From the NCBI GenBank assembly GCA_019671005.1, contig CM033752.1, positions 20,468,969 through 20,532,968 on the forward strand: DNA of 64,000 nt, in the 5' to 3' direction. The notes beneath the pieces were generated by a model. The model saw only the letters and a program-made list of their open reading frames with translations, ran no database searches and was not told the DNA's origin. Both the position numbers and the translations under genes were made by a program. Positions 20,826 through 32,607 of this stretch are shown here, piece after piece. Each line of letters opens with the position of its first letter. Within the stretch, counting starts at the first letter, position 1. The DNA comes from Hibiscus mutabilis (taxonomy: Eukaryota; Streptophyta; Magnoliopsida; Malvales; Malvaceae).

Positions 20826-23660
20826 ATGAAGAATCAATTTCTTGATAAGGTGGAAAGAAACCTAGGTATGCGAAGGTGTCAGAGGAGACTCAGCACCAAA
20901 AAGGGGATAGTCTCCTGGAAGGCGAAAAGTCAGGGCCCTAGGATTTCACCAGTATTAGATCAACTCAGAACCACTGCAAGAATTAAGAGAAATCTGGTAC
21001 CAGAGGGATGAAGAAAACAAACAGTTGTTCTACAGCAACTACGGTGATCTACCTTATCTGCTAGACATCAGTATTGATAAAGTTTTGTTTCGAGCCCTTG
21101 TCCAGTTCTAGAATCCTGCCTACAGTTGCTTTACTCTAGGTGATGTTGATTTGGTACCAACGATTGAAGAATACAATGCTTTGATTCGTTGCCCAAAAAT
21201 CCAGGTTGATAAAGCCTACTTCAAGTCTCCTAATTCTCCAGCAAAGTTGCTCAAAATGACCGGCATGGACGAACAATGGGCTAAAGCCAGGATTAAAGGC
21301 GAAACTAAGTGTATCTCCTAGGAGTTAATATGAGACTTGATCCAAGTTTAACCCAAGCGAGAAAAATAGGTCGAAATGTTTGGCCTGACCATCTATGGTT
21401 TGGTTATCTTTTCCAAATTGATGATGCTGTTATGGAACTGTTCGATCACCTCAACAAAGGGATTACCACTGTTCCAGCAATTCTAGCCGAAACTTTCAGG
21501 TCTCTCAATGCTTGTAGAAGAAGCTGCAAGGAAAGGTTCATCAGTTGTGCCTAGCTTTTTGTTGGCCTGGTTTCATAGTCACTTTTAGACGCCGGAGAAA
21601 GTTTCTTATCAAGCATGCTTTGAAAATTACTCACCGTTAAAAGATCTGGCGTCCACACCAAGGCAGGAGAACACCTCTCATGACAAATAGATGGCTATTT
21701 TTCGAAACCTCCAGGAGAAAGACATCGTCTAGAAAGCACGTTGGTTCTTCCCTGAGAATATTATATACAAATACAGAGACTATAACTGGGTCCCTCTACT
21801 TGGAATCTAGGGTAGAATTGGATATGCTCCGTTACTAGTATCCAGGCAATATAGGTCGAGGCAGTTCATCCCGGCAACAAGAGGGCTGGCTATCTGCGAA
21901 TTTCCATACAAGGGTAAAGACTACAAGAAAGTTGTTTCCATGATCACTAAGGCATGGAAGCATATTTATAAGATGGAGCCGTTTGATGAAAAACCTAGAG
22001 TTACGCCTGAGTATCGACAGTGGAGAAGCAGAAGAATCAACAATGACATCCATTTACCAAATCCAGAAAATAATATGCCGATGGAGGAGCATTTTAGGTC
22101 GACCCCTCAAAAATGAAAATCGCGAATCATGATTTTGAAAAAATACTTCATGATGGAAAGGCAACTATCAAGGCTAGAAGATGAAAGGAACCAATTGAAA
22201 TTCAGTATGCAATCCCAGGAACAAAAGATCGAAAGGGATTACCCCTGTTCTAGCAATTCTAGCCGAAACTTTCAGGTCTCTCAATGCTTGTAGAAGAAGC
22301 TGCAAGGGAAGGTTCATCGGTTGTGCCTAGCTTTTTGTTGGCCTGGTTTCATAGTCACTTTTAGACGCCGGAGAAAGTTTCTTATCAAGCATGCTTTGAA
22401 AATTACTCACCGTTAAAATATCTGGCATCCACACCAAGGCAAGAGAACATCTCTCATGACAAATAGATGGCTATTTTTCAAAACCTCCAGGAGAAAGACA
22501 TCGTCTAGAAAGCACGTTGGTTCTTCCCCGAGAATATTATATACAAATACGGAGACTATAACTGGGTCCCTCTACTTGGAATCTAGGGTAGAATTGGATA
22601 TGCTCCGTTACTAGTATCCATGCAATATAGGTCGAGGTGGTTCATCCCGGTAACAAGAGGGCTGGCTACCTGCAAATTTCCATACAAGGGTAAAGACTAC
22701 AAGAAAGTTGTTTCCATGATCACTAAGGCATGGAAGCATATTTATAAGATGGGGCCGTTCGATGAAAAACCTAGAGTTACGCCTAAGTATCTACAGTGGA
22801 GAAGCAGAAGAATCAACAATGACATCCCTTTACTAAATCCAGAAAATAATATGCCGATAGAGGAGCATTTGCAGGTCGACCCCTCGAAAATGGAAATCGC
22901 GAATCATGATTTTGAAAAAAAATACTTCATGATGGAAAGACAACTATCAAGGCTAGAAGATGAAAGGAACCAGTTGAAATTCGGTATGCAATCCCAGGAA
23001 CAAAAGATCGAAAGGCTGAGAAAAGGAAAAAGCAAAGCCGAAGGAGACTTGAGTGGCTTACGAAGTGATTACAAAAAGCTCCGCGCATCAGCAAGGTATG
23101 CCAATCTCGAAAATACATCTACAAAATGGAAACTTGAAATTCGAGAAAAAAATGAGAGAGTTGATCTCTGGGAAAGACGATTCAAAGATGTGCAGACACA
23201 GCAAACCGCTTTGGAGGAAGAATTATCCAGTAGCAAAACCAAAAATATAAATCTGAGAGGCCGATTTGCTGAACTAGAAGAATCTCTAATAGGCACCGTA
23301 ACCGAGACTCTGTAGCTGAATTAGAAGCAAATAAGTAGAAGAACGAAACTCTGCAAAAACAAGTCGAGGAATTAGAAGTAGCTTTGTAGACTTGCCAGGG
23401 GCAAATTGATAATTTTTGAAGAAGTTCAAAAGTGGAATGATCATCGTTGGAAGGTACAGTTGCAACAATCTTAAGATCAAATCTGGGATAGAGACTGTGT
23501 TATGACGGAAGCCCTCGTCCAAGTACGAGAAGTAGCAGAACACTTGCAGACCCTATCCATTCAGGCTGATGTTTTAAGCTTGCAAAATGAGTCAGAATCT
23601 AATCAGGCAAGAAGCTGGCATAGCTCTTTAGGAAGATCAAGACTCTGGGTGTTAAGGCCA
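20826..23660 (+). pseudogene. DUF7745-like retrotransposon ORF with C-terminal coiled coil (broken, partly duplicated)
   Basis: The start at 20826 gives MKNQFLDKVE. After an early frame change the reading continues as ELKEIWYQRDEENKQLFYSN, YGDLPYLLDISIDKVLFRAL, PAYSCFTLGDVDLVPTIEEY and ALIRCPKIQVDKAYF. Around 21480 come AILAETFRSLNACRR and then a stop. 22620-23315 gives a 231-residue stretch: FIPVTRGLATCKFPYKGKDY, WRSRRINNDIPLLNPEN, then a long charged heptad-rich coiled coil. From memory this matches the DUF7745 family of cotton proteins, found in retrotransposons upstream of gag. The molecular role is not known to me. A 776-bp tandem duplication and many stops disrupt it. Confidence 0.75.
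21458..23010 (+). repeat. 776-bp tandem duplication inside the DUF7745-like ORF
   Basis: 21458-22233 and 22234-about 23010 are near-identical copies. Both begin AAAGGGATTACC and both end with GGAACAAAAGATCGAAA. The middle junction at 22230-22240 fuses the end of one to the start of the next. Shared stop codons (GTGCCTAGCTTT) show that the sequence was already dead when it duplicated. Confidence 0.93.
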
Positions 23661-23879
23661 AGCAGTATATGTGAAATAGGCCCACCTTATGTAAAGAAAC
23701 TAGTTCTAATGCAAGTTTCCTTTTGAAAGCTGTACTGAAATCAACACCTTTTGTGTAAAATATATTGTGGTACTAATATAATATGTGTTTTGCATGGATA
23801 TCATATTTTCTCATTTGCATTCGCATCATGTTGTATCATATCATATCATTTTTACTACGAGTATCATCGTAGTAATTTC

Positions 23880-25293
23880 GGGACATACAAAACCACAGAT
23901 TCAACACCCTTACTTCACGAGAAGCAAAGATAAAAGCATGGAAGAGAAATTGGCAAAGGTTGAAAAAGCATACGAAGATATAAAGAGTGACATGATGCAA
24001 AACCTGTAAAAGCACAACAAGCAACCCGCGACCTCATCTTACAGTCACAGGCAGATGTACTAGCCAAGATAGCTGCGATGTTGGCAGATAAAGATCCTGA
24101 AAGGGGAAAAGAATTGGTCATAGACCCTGATGCTCTACAAAAATAAAAAATCCTTGCGACATGACACCTCTGTAAGCATTGACTTTAGTTGGGAAGCAAC
24201 AAGGTCTTCAAGTTGGATTTTCATCGCACAGATGAACTAAAGAGTACTCTATTCCATATCTGAACAAAGTGGGTAAGCCGAAGGTCGAACTACCCAAACA
24301 TCTTGAAGATTAGTTTCAGCGGCTAGAGGAAAAATTTGAAGCTGTAGAAAGGGCAAATACAGTCCGTGAAATGGACGCAAGTGAATTAAGCTTGGTCCCT
24401 AATCTGGCATTACCTTAAAAGTTTGAAATGCCAGACTTTGAGAAGTTCGATGGAACAAGCTCTCCTTCCGCTCACCTCACCATGTTCTATCAAAAAATGA
24501 CGGGGCGTGTCGATAATGATCAAATTTTAGTTCATTGCTTTCAAGACAATCTAAAAGGGTCCACTGCCATGTGGTACAATTAGCTTAGCCGGGACGAGAT
24601 ACGATCATGGAAGGATCTTGATAAAGCCTTCGCAAAGCGGTACAAACATATAATAGAGGTTGAACCAGATCGATTAACATTGCAAAACATGAAGAAAATG
24701 CCCAACAAGAGCTTCAGGCAGTATGTGTAAAGGTGGAGGGATATCGCAATACAGGTACAACCACCACCACTTGAAAGGGAAATAACACTTACTTTTGTCA
24801 GAGCCCTAGAAGATCCAATCTTGAAGCATATGCTAGGAAATACAACCAAGAACTTCGAAGACCTTGTGATATCAGGTGAACTCGTAGAATAGGCCATCAG
24901 ACAAGGGAAGATTATAGATTTCAGTAGTGCGATCTTTAGAGAAGGAAGTGGATTAGAAGTTCATACAGTGGGGTCTTATCCATCCAGTCGACCTTGGTCC
25001 TCACACCAACCAAACTATTTGTGCTCTCGTAAACCTACGACATTTTAAAAAGTTGTCCATCCAATCCAGAGTTGTTTCCGATGCTTGTTGAGAAGAACTT
25101 GTTAGCCCCGGTTCGACCTAAACCAAAGCAGTCTCCTTATCTAGAAGATTATGATGCTAAGGCTGTATGTTATTATCATCCAGAAAGCACAGGCCACACT
25201 ACCGAGAATTGTAGAGCTCTGAGAAATAAGGAGCAGAATCTGATTGAAAATAGCACTTTGAAGTTCAACAGTGGAGTCCCTGAGATGAACTGA
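23880..25293 (+). pseudogene. Gag of the outer element (broken)
   Basis: The capsid region is best between 24420 and 24900: FEMPDFEKFDGTSSPSAHLT, MFYQKMTGRVDNDQILVHCF, GSTAMWYN then a stop, LSRDEIRSWKDLDKAFAKRY and RLTLQNMKKMPNKSFRQYV. These are the usual blocks of the Retrotrans_gag family. 25072-25293 gives FPMLVEKNLLAPVRPKPKQ and a knuckle-like CYYHPESTGHTTENC where the standard CCHC has been modified to CxxHxxxxGHxxxxC. In-frame stops at several points make it a pseudogene. The inner element's gag (32608-33723, minus) is homologous. Confidence 0.87.
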
Positions 25294-27060
25294 CGAGGGG
25301 ATGATGTTGGACCTGCCCGAAATTTAGACAACCTTTTAGGATACCATTATTGTTTGCATTTCACCAGCATGAAGTATTGATTCATGACTGGTTCCTAATT
25401 TGAAGAAGAATTATCATCGGGAGAAAATCTAGTACCCTAGATATCAATGCAACATCCAAATTTGTGAATAAATCTCGTAAATTCAGAAGTTAAGCCACGA
25501 GAACCATTTTTGAATCAGTACCTTTGCATCCAGGACGTGCACCTTGCATTTACATGCATACATTTAAAATTTTGAAACCAACCCCCCAGGATACCTCATG
25601 TCAGCAAATACCGGATAAAGCAAAGTCGACCGATCTAGCACCATTTTGAACATATGCGAGAGCCCGATTTAGAGGCATTTTCCAGAATAACCTATGCGAC
25701 ATGCTTCTACAAGTCCCCACGTCTACGGAGTATTTCCAGATGAGTTCTAAAAGCGAGCCCTCGGTGCCGAGTTAGACTTTCGTACCTTAGACGACTACAT
25801 CAATTATCGTCTCTAGCATTTTGCCAGAGCCAAAAATAATGAGCTGCCATGAACCAACAACAAATTTATAGACCCAACGGGAGGCAACATAGTGTGTTCT
25901 TGAAAACAATAAAAACCCGTCAAGAAAAGGCGTAAACATATTTCAAGCTCCGAAAGTAGTCTTAGTAGAAATGTTGGGGCATCCAAAAGATGATCGAGCC
26001 CAAGAAAGGTTAGGGCATCCTCACATACAAGGCACTGAACACTATTTAATCGGAAGCAAAGATCTGACCAGCAGAGAGTCAGGGGTATCCCTTTGAGGGT
26101 GGAGGAAAATAATGTCATATTTATCATGTCACATTCAGCACGTGCATCATACGTACATATAAAGTTTATCATGCATTTAGACTAAAAACATATGTTTAGG
26201 CATATAGATGCATTCATACTAAATGCATTTTTTGGCTTGAACGTACAAACAGGTTCATGAAAGGAGACTAAGAGACCTCAACTATGGGGGCAACAACATG
26301 ATGACCAACCTTTAGCCCTAAAGGAAGCCGAATATGCAAAAAGCTCAAACATCCAAATAACAATAGTAAAATTTTTTGAGCAGATTACTAACTAATGTTT
26401 CCTTTTGTTTTTAGGTCATGACTTTCCCGCCATAAAGTAGTGAAATCAACTTTTTCTAGATCTCACCTCCGTTAGTGGTGATGGGCTAGTTTAATCTAGA
26501 TTCTGCATATCTGACTTTGGTATCGCAAGACAACTTCCCTTGAGAAAAAAGAGGAGATGACATCAGGTCATTCAGCTCAAAAGTTCAAATTCAGAAAAAA
26601 TAAGAACAACAAAATTTGGGGGGACAAACATTTGCCGGAGTAAACTTTGAATAAGAGATTATCCGAAAAGAAGCTGAGCTAGAAAGAGAAGACTTCTGCA
26701 ACTACTCCATCACGAAAACATATGCATCACTGCATCATCAAGTCAAACATCCTCAAACACGAAGGAATAGATCATCGTCGTCGATAAATTCCAGTATCCT
26801 TGACATGAAGAAATGGGGCAAATATTGTTTGGCGCCTTCAACCAAGAAGAAATAGACAAAAATCAACAAGATTCAACATCCTTGACACGAAGGAGTGAAT
26901 CAATCAAATACAATACTTAGATCAAACATTTTAGCTTTATAATTTTAAAATAAAGCAGCTAATTTGTGGCTCACTTTGACCAACCACTCTTTTAACTTTT
27001 ACAGGTCCTATCTCGCCCGTAACAAGGTACATCGGATCAACTCTCTTCTACAGATCATGT
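25294..27060 (+). other. Internal region after gag, no pol recognised
   Basis: About 1.8 kb where pol would be expected. I see no D-S/T-G, YxDD or integrase motifs in any frame. The short ORF at 25813-26172 (minus) has no features I recognise. Pol loss appears to be ancestral or a deletion. Confidence 0.65.
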
Positions 27061-27069
27061 CTCTCCAAC

Positions 27070-27965
27070 AAATGGTGGAACATATCGAACACAACAATTT
27101 CATCTCCTCGATTTTGTAGTGAAATGAGTACGACAATAATTTTATCTCCCATAGTTTACAGCGAAATGAGCACGTTAACAGTTTCATCTCCCTGAGCTTG
27201 TAGCAAAATGAATGCGACAACAATTTCATCTATCTGAAGTGGCAGTAGAATGGACATCTCAATCATCTCATCTCCCTGAAGTGGCAGCATAATGGGTACA
27301 CCAACAAGTTTATCTCTCTAAAGTGGCAGTGAAAATGACATCTCAACCATCTCATCTCCCTGAAGTGGCAGCGGAATGGGTACACCAACAAGTTTATCTC
27401 TCTGAAGTGATAGTAGAATGGACACCCCAAATGTCTCATCTCCCTGAAGTGGCAGCGGAATGGGTACATCAACAAGTTTATCTCTCTGAAGTGGTAGTAG
27501 AATAGACGCCTTAACTGTCTCATCTCTCTGGAGTGGCAGCGGAATAAGTACACCAACAAGTTCTTCTCCCTAAAGTGGCAGTGGAATGGACACATCAACC
27601 GTCACATCTCCGTGAAGTGGCAGCGAAATGGGTACACCAACAAGTTCATCTCTTTGAAGTGGCAGCAGAATGGACACCTTAACATGTTCATCTCCCTGAA
27701 GTGGCTGTGAAATGGACCTTTCAACCATCTCATCTTCCTGAAGTGGCAGCGGAATGAATACACCTCAACAAGTTCATCTCCCTAAAGTGGCAGCGGAATG
27801 GACCTCTCAATCGTCTCATCTCCCTAAAGTGACAGCGAAATGAGCACACCTCAACAAGTTTATCTCCTTGAAGTGGCAGCAGAATAGACCTCTCAACCGT
27901 CTCATCTCCCTAGAGTGGCAGTGGAATGAGTACACCGACAAGTTTACCTCCTTGAAGTTGGTAAC
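27070..27965 (+). repeat. 42-bp minisatellite with 84-bp higher-order unit
   Basis: Units around GAAGTGGCAGYGGAATGG recur at 27236, 27278, 27320, 27362, 27404, then continue at 42-bp steps to 27740. After that the phase slips by 2 bp near 27770. Two subtypes alternate: one with ACACCAACAAGTTTATCTC, the other with ACCTCTCAACCGTCTCATCTC. The 27070-27230 part holds older, more diverged units. Because 42 is divisible by three, frames stay open over long distances on both strands. Confidence 0.93.
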
Positions 27966-28239
27966 ACATCCCATATTTTTCCAGATCTTGCTTTGCCGTT
28001 TTTGGTGCAGCAGGTCAGATTTTTGCCCATGTCTAGTTTCTCCAATGATGGTGTGACTAGACCAGATATTTTTCTCAAATTTTTCTCTCTGGACATATGG
28101 TTAAAAGGAAAAATTTCTAAAAAGCGAAAGAAAGAAACAAAAAATGAAAAGATAAAAAAGAACAAAAAAATGAAAAACGAAAAAGCAAAAAAAAGAAAAA
28201 AACAAATCTCTCTTCAAATCACGTTTTTTTATTAGAATG

Positions 28240-28500
28240 GAAGCCTGATCAAAACTCTCTTCAGATCATGCCTCTTCATTAGAGTTGTAGCGGATCAAAC
28301 TTCTTCTCCAGATCATGCATCTTCGTCAGAGTTGTAGCGGATCAAACTTCTTCTCTAGATCATGCCTCTTCGTCAGAGTTGTAGCGGATCAAACTTTCTT
28401 CTCCAGATCTTGCCTCTTCGTCAGAGTTGTAGCGGATCAAACCTTCTCCTCCAGATCATGCCACTTCACTAGAGTTGTAGCGGATCAAAACCATTTGGAC
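28240..28500 (+). repeat. 47-48-bp tandem repeat (about 5.5 copies)
   Basis: Units containing AGAGTTGTAGCGGATCAAA start at 28281, 28328, 28375, 28423 and 28471. Related but diverged units appear at 28840-28975 (CAGAGTTGCACTCGATCAA and CAGAGTCGTAGC). They lie just upstream of the 3' LTR, where many Tat-related elements carry tandem repeats. Confidence 0.92.
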
Positions 28501-29190
28501 AAGTCCAACAGAAGTGTTGGCACCACGTGCTTAAACATGGTGAAGTTTAATATAATGGATAATTCAAATGTCCATCGAAAATCCATTTTCACGAATGGTT
28601 GAAGGAAAATAAATCCTTTGAAAAAAAATCCAATGTCATGATTGGTATAAACTGATTGTACCAAGGGAAATGGTACAACTAGCCCAGAGCAAACGGCTAC
28701 CGATAAAGGCAACTCAAATCCGTTGATCCCTATGAATTTGGGAAAAATGTAAAAAGAGATATATGAGCTAAACTCTGGATTAAAACTTGTTGACTTCCAG
28801 TCCTACCTCCTCGGCGGTATCGTAGTTGGGCCAAACCTTCATCGTTCGATCATGTGTCTTCATCAGAGTTGCACTCGATCAAGTTTTACAGACCTTACCT
28901 TTTCGTCAGTGTTACAATTAGGTCAAATTTTCTCTAGGCATTGCATCATCGTCAGAGTCGTAGCAAGCCGAGCGCATTTTGTCTCATCCAACGGATCATC
29001 TCTGATTTTTTTCTTCCCCAACGAATCTTCCATTTTGAATATTTTTGCTTACAAGAGCGGCCAAGAAGATCAAGTGAAGCCCAAAGAAGAAGCGGTGGCA
29101 AAAAAAAGAACCCTAACCGACCGGACAAAATGGTTACTCTTTTGTCTTTACTCTATTCCTGTTACACAGCAATGCGCAAAGAGATGCAGC

Positions 29191-29819
29191 TGTAGTAGCC
29201 CATTTTGTCCGGACCCATATGTCAACCCAAACAAAAACATACAAACCCAACATTACACCAGCCTATTTACCTATACCATTAATAAACCAGACCCATTATC
29301 CAATTAAAACCCGGGCCTATACCTGACCCATTACTAAAAAAACCCTAAATGATAACTAAACCCTAACTACACTTCTTATCATCTGCTACCGGCCAGGACC
29401 ATCCAACTCTCCAGGTGTGGCCGCCAAGCGCGACTCTTCCCTTGCCCGTGGTCGCCACGCGTCATACCAACGAATCTCCATCGCCAAGCCACACAATCTC
29501 GCCAACCTGCAAAAAGGAAAAATATGAGATAAATCTGAAATAGTAACGATCTATCCAAAACGCATGGTTTTTATAAGTTTTATTTCGGGTATAAAACCCA
29601 AAACAACAATGTAATCAGAGAGATTTTTCGGTGGAATAAAAAAAGATTCGAAATGAAATAAAATTCTCAAAGCCTCATTATTGTTCGAAAAACATAAAAA
29701 ATAGATTCGAAGCAAAATCGAAAGAGAAAATATATATATATAAACTTTTCGGTTCTCACTAGATCTACTCACCTAGGATTAGATTTAGAAAAAAAATAAC
29801 TTAAGATTCGTGGTGAGGG
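29191..29819 (+). repeat. 3' LTR of the outer element, part 1 of 3
   Basis: It begins TGTAGTAGCCCATTTTGTCC and matches 17694 onward until GATTCGTGGTGAGGG. There it is cut by the inner element. A weak purine-rich tract (GCAAAGAGATGCAGC) precedes it. Confidence 0.92.
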
Positions 29820-32227
29820 TGTCGCGACCATTTTTTGAAAATCGGGAATATGTGAAAATAGCCTGACGATCGGTCTTTTCAGAAAATTAGGGTTTTTAGC
29901 CATTTTTAATTTAATCTTGAAAATTTATGGTTTTTCATATTAAATTAAATTTTCAGTTATTTATCCTTGAAAAACACTTTGGAGTCACCACCGATCACTT
30001 TGAGGTAGACTAGACACCGAAAAACAAACCAGAGATTCTATCTTGAAAAATTGGGTTCGGGAGTCGGTTACGTGTTTGGAAGGATTAGCACCCCTATGAA
30101 CGCCCGTTATTGGTACCTTTAATTTTATGTGACATTTTGGCATTTCGAATAATAATTTGAATTTAATTTATCCCATAATTATTAACTGAATTTAAATCCC
30201 GAATGCAAATATCCTTTTATAAGAAAATTCATTTTGTTTGAATACGAGATTAAAAGCACCCCGTTAGGTGGCACCCCTTCGTATTTAAAAATGAATTTCC
30301 AAGCGTAAAAGGTTTTTATGAATGATCAATTATTGTCTTGTTGATTTTAAGTACTTCCTAAAAGGCTCTATTAATTAATTGTTTAAATCTATGAATATTA
30401 ATTAATTTAATGGCTTTCATGTGAAAATGTCAATTTCTTGAACACATTCCATATATTTAAAGCCCTTAAATTAATCATATTCCTAATTAACTAATTCCTC
30501 TAATTAATTAAAGTTCTAGTCCTAATTAAGGCTCTAACAATTTATTATTTAATTATAAGTGAATATGTGTATCGAATATACACCTTTATGACCAAGGCTG
30601 AGATAACACCCCATTGTAAATAATGGAACACCATCCAGATTTGAACCTCAAAGATTCTATTCGATATACATTTAATTAACTACAATGTATTAATTATTAA
30701 TGTCAATTAAAGAACTAATTTGATATCCAATTGTACATGGAATGTATATTAAATATAATTTGTTAAAATTCACTTTGAGAAAACACTCTGTTGTAAACAA
30801 TGCAACGTCATCTAAATTAGAATTTTAAAATTATATTTAATATGCATTTAATTATTACAATTATCTATCCTATTTAATTATTGAATCCTAATTAGAGAAA
30901 TCTAAGCTAAAGGTTCTAATTATTAATTAAACTAGGTGTATTTAATTATCTAACATACAAAACTATATGCTCAATTTAAAAATGTGTCACACATATAAGT
31001 TAATTGCATCTAATTAAATTAAACATTTAAAATAAATGACTAAATTAAAAGAAATTGAAAAACTAATTATAATTTTATTAATAAGGGACTAAAATGAGAG
31101 ATTTACAAAATTAAATGTCCAATTACAAATTACAGTGACCCAATTGCACAGATTACAAACCTAGGGATTCAAGTAAGGGGTTAGGGGGACTAAATAGCAT
31201 GAATCAAAAAACTTTGGGATCAATTTTAAAGCAATTAGGGACTCAATTGAAAGAAAGCAAAATTGCGGGCAAAAACCAAATAAAACCCGTGTATGGATGC
31301 GTGGGTCAAGGCCCGGCCTATTGAAAACACGCGGGTCATCCTTGACCCGTCTCCAAAACGACATCGTTCCTCAAGGGCTTTATAAAGCCATTTTTGGTCA
31401 AAATTTCCTCTTCTTTTCTCATTTTATCCGAATCCTTCTCTCTATCTTCCCTAACCCTCTCTCTAAAAATCCTTTCAATTTAAACAACTAAAACCCATAA
31501 AGTAAGCCCCAAAACCGATCAAAACCTTGTTCGTCCTCTTGTTCTTCCTATATTCAACCAAAACTTCCTATTCAATCCTCCACAAACACCAAAACACTTT
31601 AATTTCGTTTTTTCTCGATCAAACTCCCTTTCTTACTCATGTTCTCTCCTATATTCATCTAAAATACTCATTTGATCCATACGAACACTAAATCCTCCCC
31701 TCTTCCATGTTTTCTTTGATCAGACCCTCTAAATCCCATAAACTCTTCCTAGTTCATCTTCTTTTCTTCCACCAGTCCATCACCGCCGCCCGAAACTACC
31801 CCGACCTGTTCGTATGCAGCTAGAGGCGGTGCCGGCTATTACCGGTCATCATCTCCGGTCATCTCTTTCCTCACTCCAACCACCTCTAAAACTTTCAGCC
31901 ACCCTCTGTAACTTTCGGCCGCTGTTGAGTTATCTCTGGCCACCCAAAAATGCCATTTTTCTTACCGGGAAGCCTAGATCTAGCCAGGTTCGACCAAACC
32001 ACCCTTCTTGCCCATTCTAAATCTACCCAAACCACACTCAACCTCGTCAACTCTGCCATGGAAAACCTAACTCCAGCCAAACTAATCTCTGATCTCATTT
32101 TATATTTATTTTTATATACGTGTAAACTGACATCTTTGTTTCTATTTTGCAAGAATCAAAAATAGATGGAGAAGAATTTTACCTTCCCGATTTTCATTCG
32201 ATCGTCTCCGGTGAGCCCTGGTTCACT
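29820..32227 (-). repeat. Inner element 3' LTR, truncated
   Basis: Matches the right LTR (37884-40366) from TGTCGCGACC to GAGCCCTGGTTCAC, then stops abruptly. The remaining LTR sequence (40375-40866 in the other copy) is absent. The terminal block with ACACGTAACCGACTCCCGAACC lies reverse-complemented at 30054-30112. Confidence 0.88.
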
Positions 32228-32607
32228 TTATTATCTTCAAACATCCAAATGATTTTTGTATCGGAATTAGTGTCCATCTTACAATTGGCATCTATGGGCC
32301 CACAAGGGTAAGAAGAGATATACGTATATTTATTTATTTCAAAAAAACATCATTCCAATGAAGACCAACAAACATGACATATGTCCTTAGAAAAAGACTT
32401 CTACTAGTTTTGGGCTGGGAATAACAGACTTATTTTCGAGTATTATTTCAACAATGGTCCCTATAGGTTGTAACCACATGATGCAGCAATATGGGTGACA
32501 TTGACTTCTTAGAATTTTGGACAATATTGGAAGCACTCGTCTTGATTCTCTCATTCCTTGACTGGTATAACGGCTTGACCCACTCCTTGCCATTGTTGAA
32601 CTAATTC
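32228..32607 (-). other. Inner element sequence between gag and the deletion point
   Basis: Residual internal sequence. A minus frame reads AMARSGSSRYTSQ-like and QHGKEWVKPL-like fragments that probably continue the region downstream of gag. No pol motif. Confidence 0.5.

Noticed and set aside
25813..26172. 119-residue minus-strand ORF as a host gene
   Set aside because: It lies in the internal region of the outer element, has no recognisable domain or splice context, and is flanked by stops.
27070..28500. CRISPR-like arrays
   Set aside because: The repeats are contiguous without unique spacers of constant length, in plant retrotransposon DNA. They are minisatellites.
31297..31491. Open frame repeated at 39256-39552
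   Set aside because: The similarity arises because both lie in the two LTRs of the inner element, antisense to its coding strand.
32270..32310. TTGGCATCTATGGG as a plus-strand PBS for the inner element
   Set aside because: Gag, leader, PBS and LTR landmarks all place the element on the minus strand, with the true PBS at 37864-37881.
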